A DNA stretch of 13,226 nucleotides, taken from positions 1 through 13,226 of the forward strand of contig DFDL01000006.1 in NCBI GenBank assembly GCA_002367715.1, in the 5' to 3' direction. Both the position numbers and the translations under genes were made by a program. This document shows, one piece after another, positions 12,595 to 13,226 of this stretch; position 1 is the first letter of the stretch, and each line of letters opens with the position of its first letter. Source of the DNA: Actinobacteria bacterium UBA3028 (GTDB lineage Bacteria > Actinomycetota > Actinomycetes > Nanopelagicales > Nanopelagicaceae). The notes under the pieces are model-generated. The model did no database searches. It was not told the DNA's origin and worked only from the letters and a program-made list of their open reading frames with translations.

Positions 12595-13226
12595 CGAGTT
12601 TTCCAGATATTGTTTTTTACAGTTACCAGCGCAATCAATACTGGCGCACCCAATAGCGATGTAATAAGACCAATCGGCAGTTCGTTCGGTTGGGCAATGC
12701 TTCTGGCGAGAGTATCGGCGACAACAACTAAAAGCGCACCAATGATTGCGGTGTGAATAATTAAATTACGGTGGCTGGGACCATATATAAAGCGGGCGAT
12801 GTGAGGTGCTGCAAGGCCAATAAATGCGATCGATCCAACTGTGCTAACCGCCCCACCTGCAAGCAACGACAGCGCAACTAGTGCAATCAAACGGGTTCGC
12901 GCGACATTGACACCGAGATGAAATGCAGTTGAATCTCCCAATGAAAGTCGATCTAGCGACGGTGAAATTTTCCAGGCAATTACCGCCCCAACAACTGCAG
13001 TTGCACTGATTCCAACAAGATTCTCACGTGTGATTAAGGCGAGTGATCCAAAGTTCCAGAAAGATATTGAGCGAGCATCGGCCCTGGTAACTACTGCCGA
13101 AAGAAGGCCAACAGTGGCAGTGAAAATAGCTGATACCGCAATTCCCACAATGATTAAGGCAAATGATGAGAGCTGGGCTCTCAGGTTTGCTAACTTGAAA
13201 GTTAAGGAAGTTGCCAACAGCGCACC
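12591..13226 (-). CDS. FecCD-type ABC transporter permease (iron-siderophore/heme/cobalamin), partial
   Basis: This is the C-terminal part of a permease of the FecCD/BtuC family, open to the right edge of the window (about 211 codons seen of a usual 320-350). The TTG at 13217 is an internal Leu codon, not the start, because the frame continues with GAL before it. Family motifs are LSLGDSTAFHLGVN near the middle, GSIAFIGLAAPHIARF (128-143 counted from 13217) and PNELPIGLITSLLGAPVLI near the end, plus the GP.HR loop that meets the ATPase. The stop overlaps the ATPase ATG by four bases. The binding protein is not in the window and is expected further right. Confidence 0.92.
   Translation of the reverse strand, partial: GALLATSLTFKLANLRAQLSSFALIIVGIAVSAIFTATVGLLSAVVTRADARSISFWNFGSLALITRENLVGISATAVVGAVIAWKISPSLDRLSLGDSTAFHLGVNVARTRLIALVALSLLAGGAVSTVGSIAFIGLAAPHIARFIYGPSHRNLIIHTAIIGALLVVVADTLARSIAQPNELPIGLITSLLGAPVLIALVTVKNNIWKTR

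Overview
The window looks like a piece of a streamlined, low- to moderate-GC actinobacterial chromosome, plausibly from the freshwater acI group (Nanopelagicales, e.g. Planktophila-like). This is an inference. It rests on compact gene packing, many 4-base start/stop overlaps, an actinobacterial style of leaderless promoter, a binding-protein-dependent sugar importer without its own ATPase, and an iron-sulfur (FeS-BCP) type photolyase. No rRNA, tRNA, CRISPR array, insertion sequence or prophage was seen.

Layout. (1) Bases 1-3240, minus strand: a sugar ABC importer operon transcribed in the order binding protein (3232-1997), MalF-type permease (1877-939), MalG-type permease (939-70), with the possible beginning of another gene at the left edge. 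A terminator-like hairpin lies between the binding protein and the permeases. A structured leader and a tandem repeat that may be an operator lie upstream of the binding protein. (2) Bases 3411-4709, plus strand: a SnoaL-like protein and a UbiA-family prenyltransferase. (3) Bases 4710-5204: a gene-free stretch that contains coding relics, namely the internally deleted C-terminus of an ABC-2 permease and a frameshifted fragment of an unknown protein. (4) Bases 5205-6362, plus strand: a CPA2/Kef-type cation:proton antiporter. (5) Bases 6379-9086, minus strand: a UPF0114/YqhA-like membrane protein, a 47-residue DUF2256 zinc-ribbon-like protein, the FeS photolyase and a DoxX-like membrane protein. 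The DUF2256 gene overlaps the photolyase start by 4 bases. (6) Bases 9315-12023: an SDR oxidoreductase, a convergent AHL-lactonase-like metallo-beta-lactamase and a divergent MalY/PatB-type C-S lyase. (7) Bases 12007-13226, minus strand: a FecCD-type permease (cut by the window edge) and an unusually short partner ATPase of an iron-siderophore, heme or cobalamin importer.

How they work together. The sugar importer forms one unit, with high binding-protein and lower permease expression probably set by the intercistronic terminator. DUF2256 and photolyase form a translationally coupled light/DNA-repair unit, with DoxX following. Many genes that lack a Shine-Dalgarno sequence instead carry a TANNNT-like -10 box 5-7 bases before the start codon. 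This implies leaderless mRNAs and helps fix several starts (3424 rather than 3418; 9086 rather than 9092).
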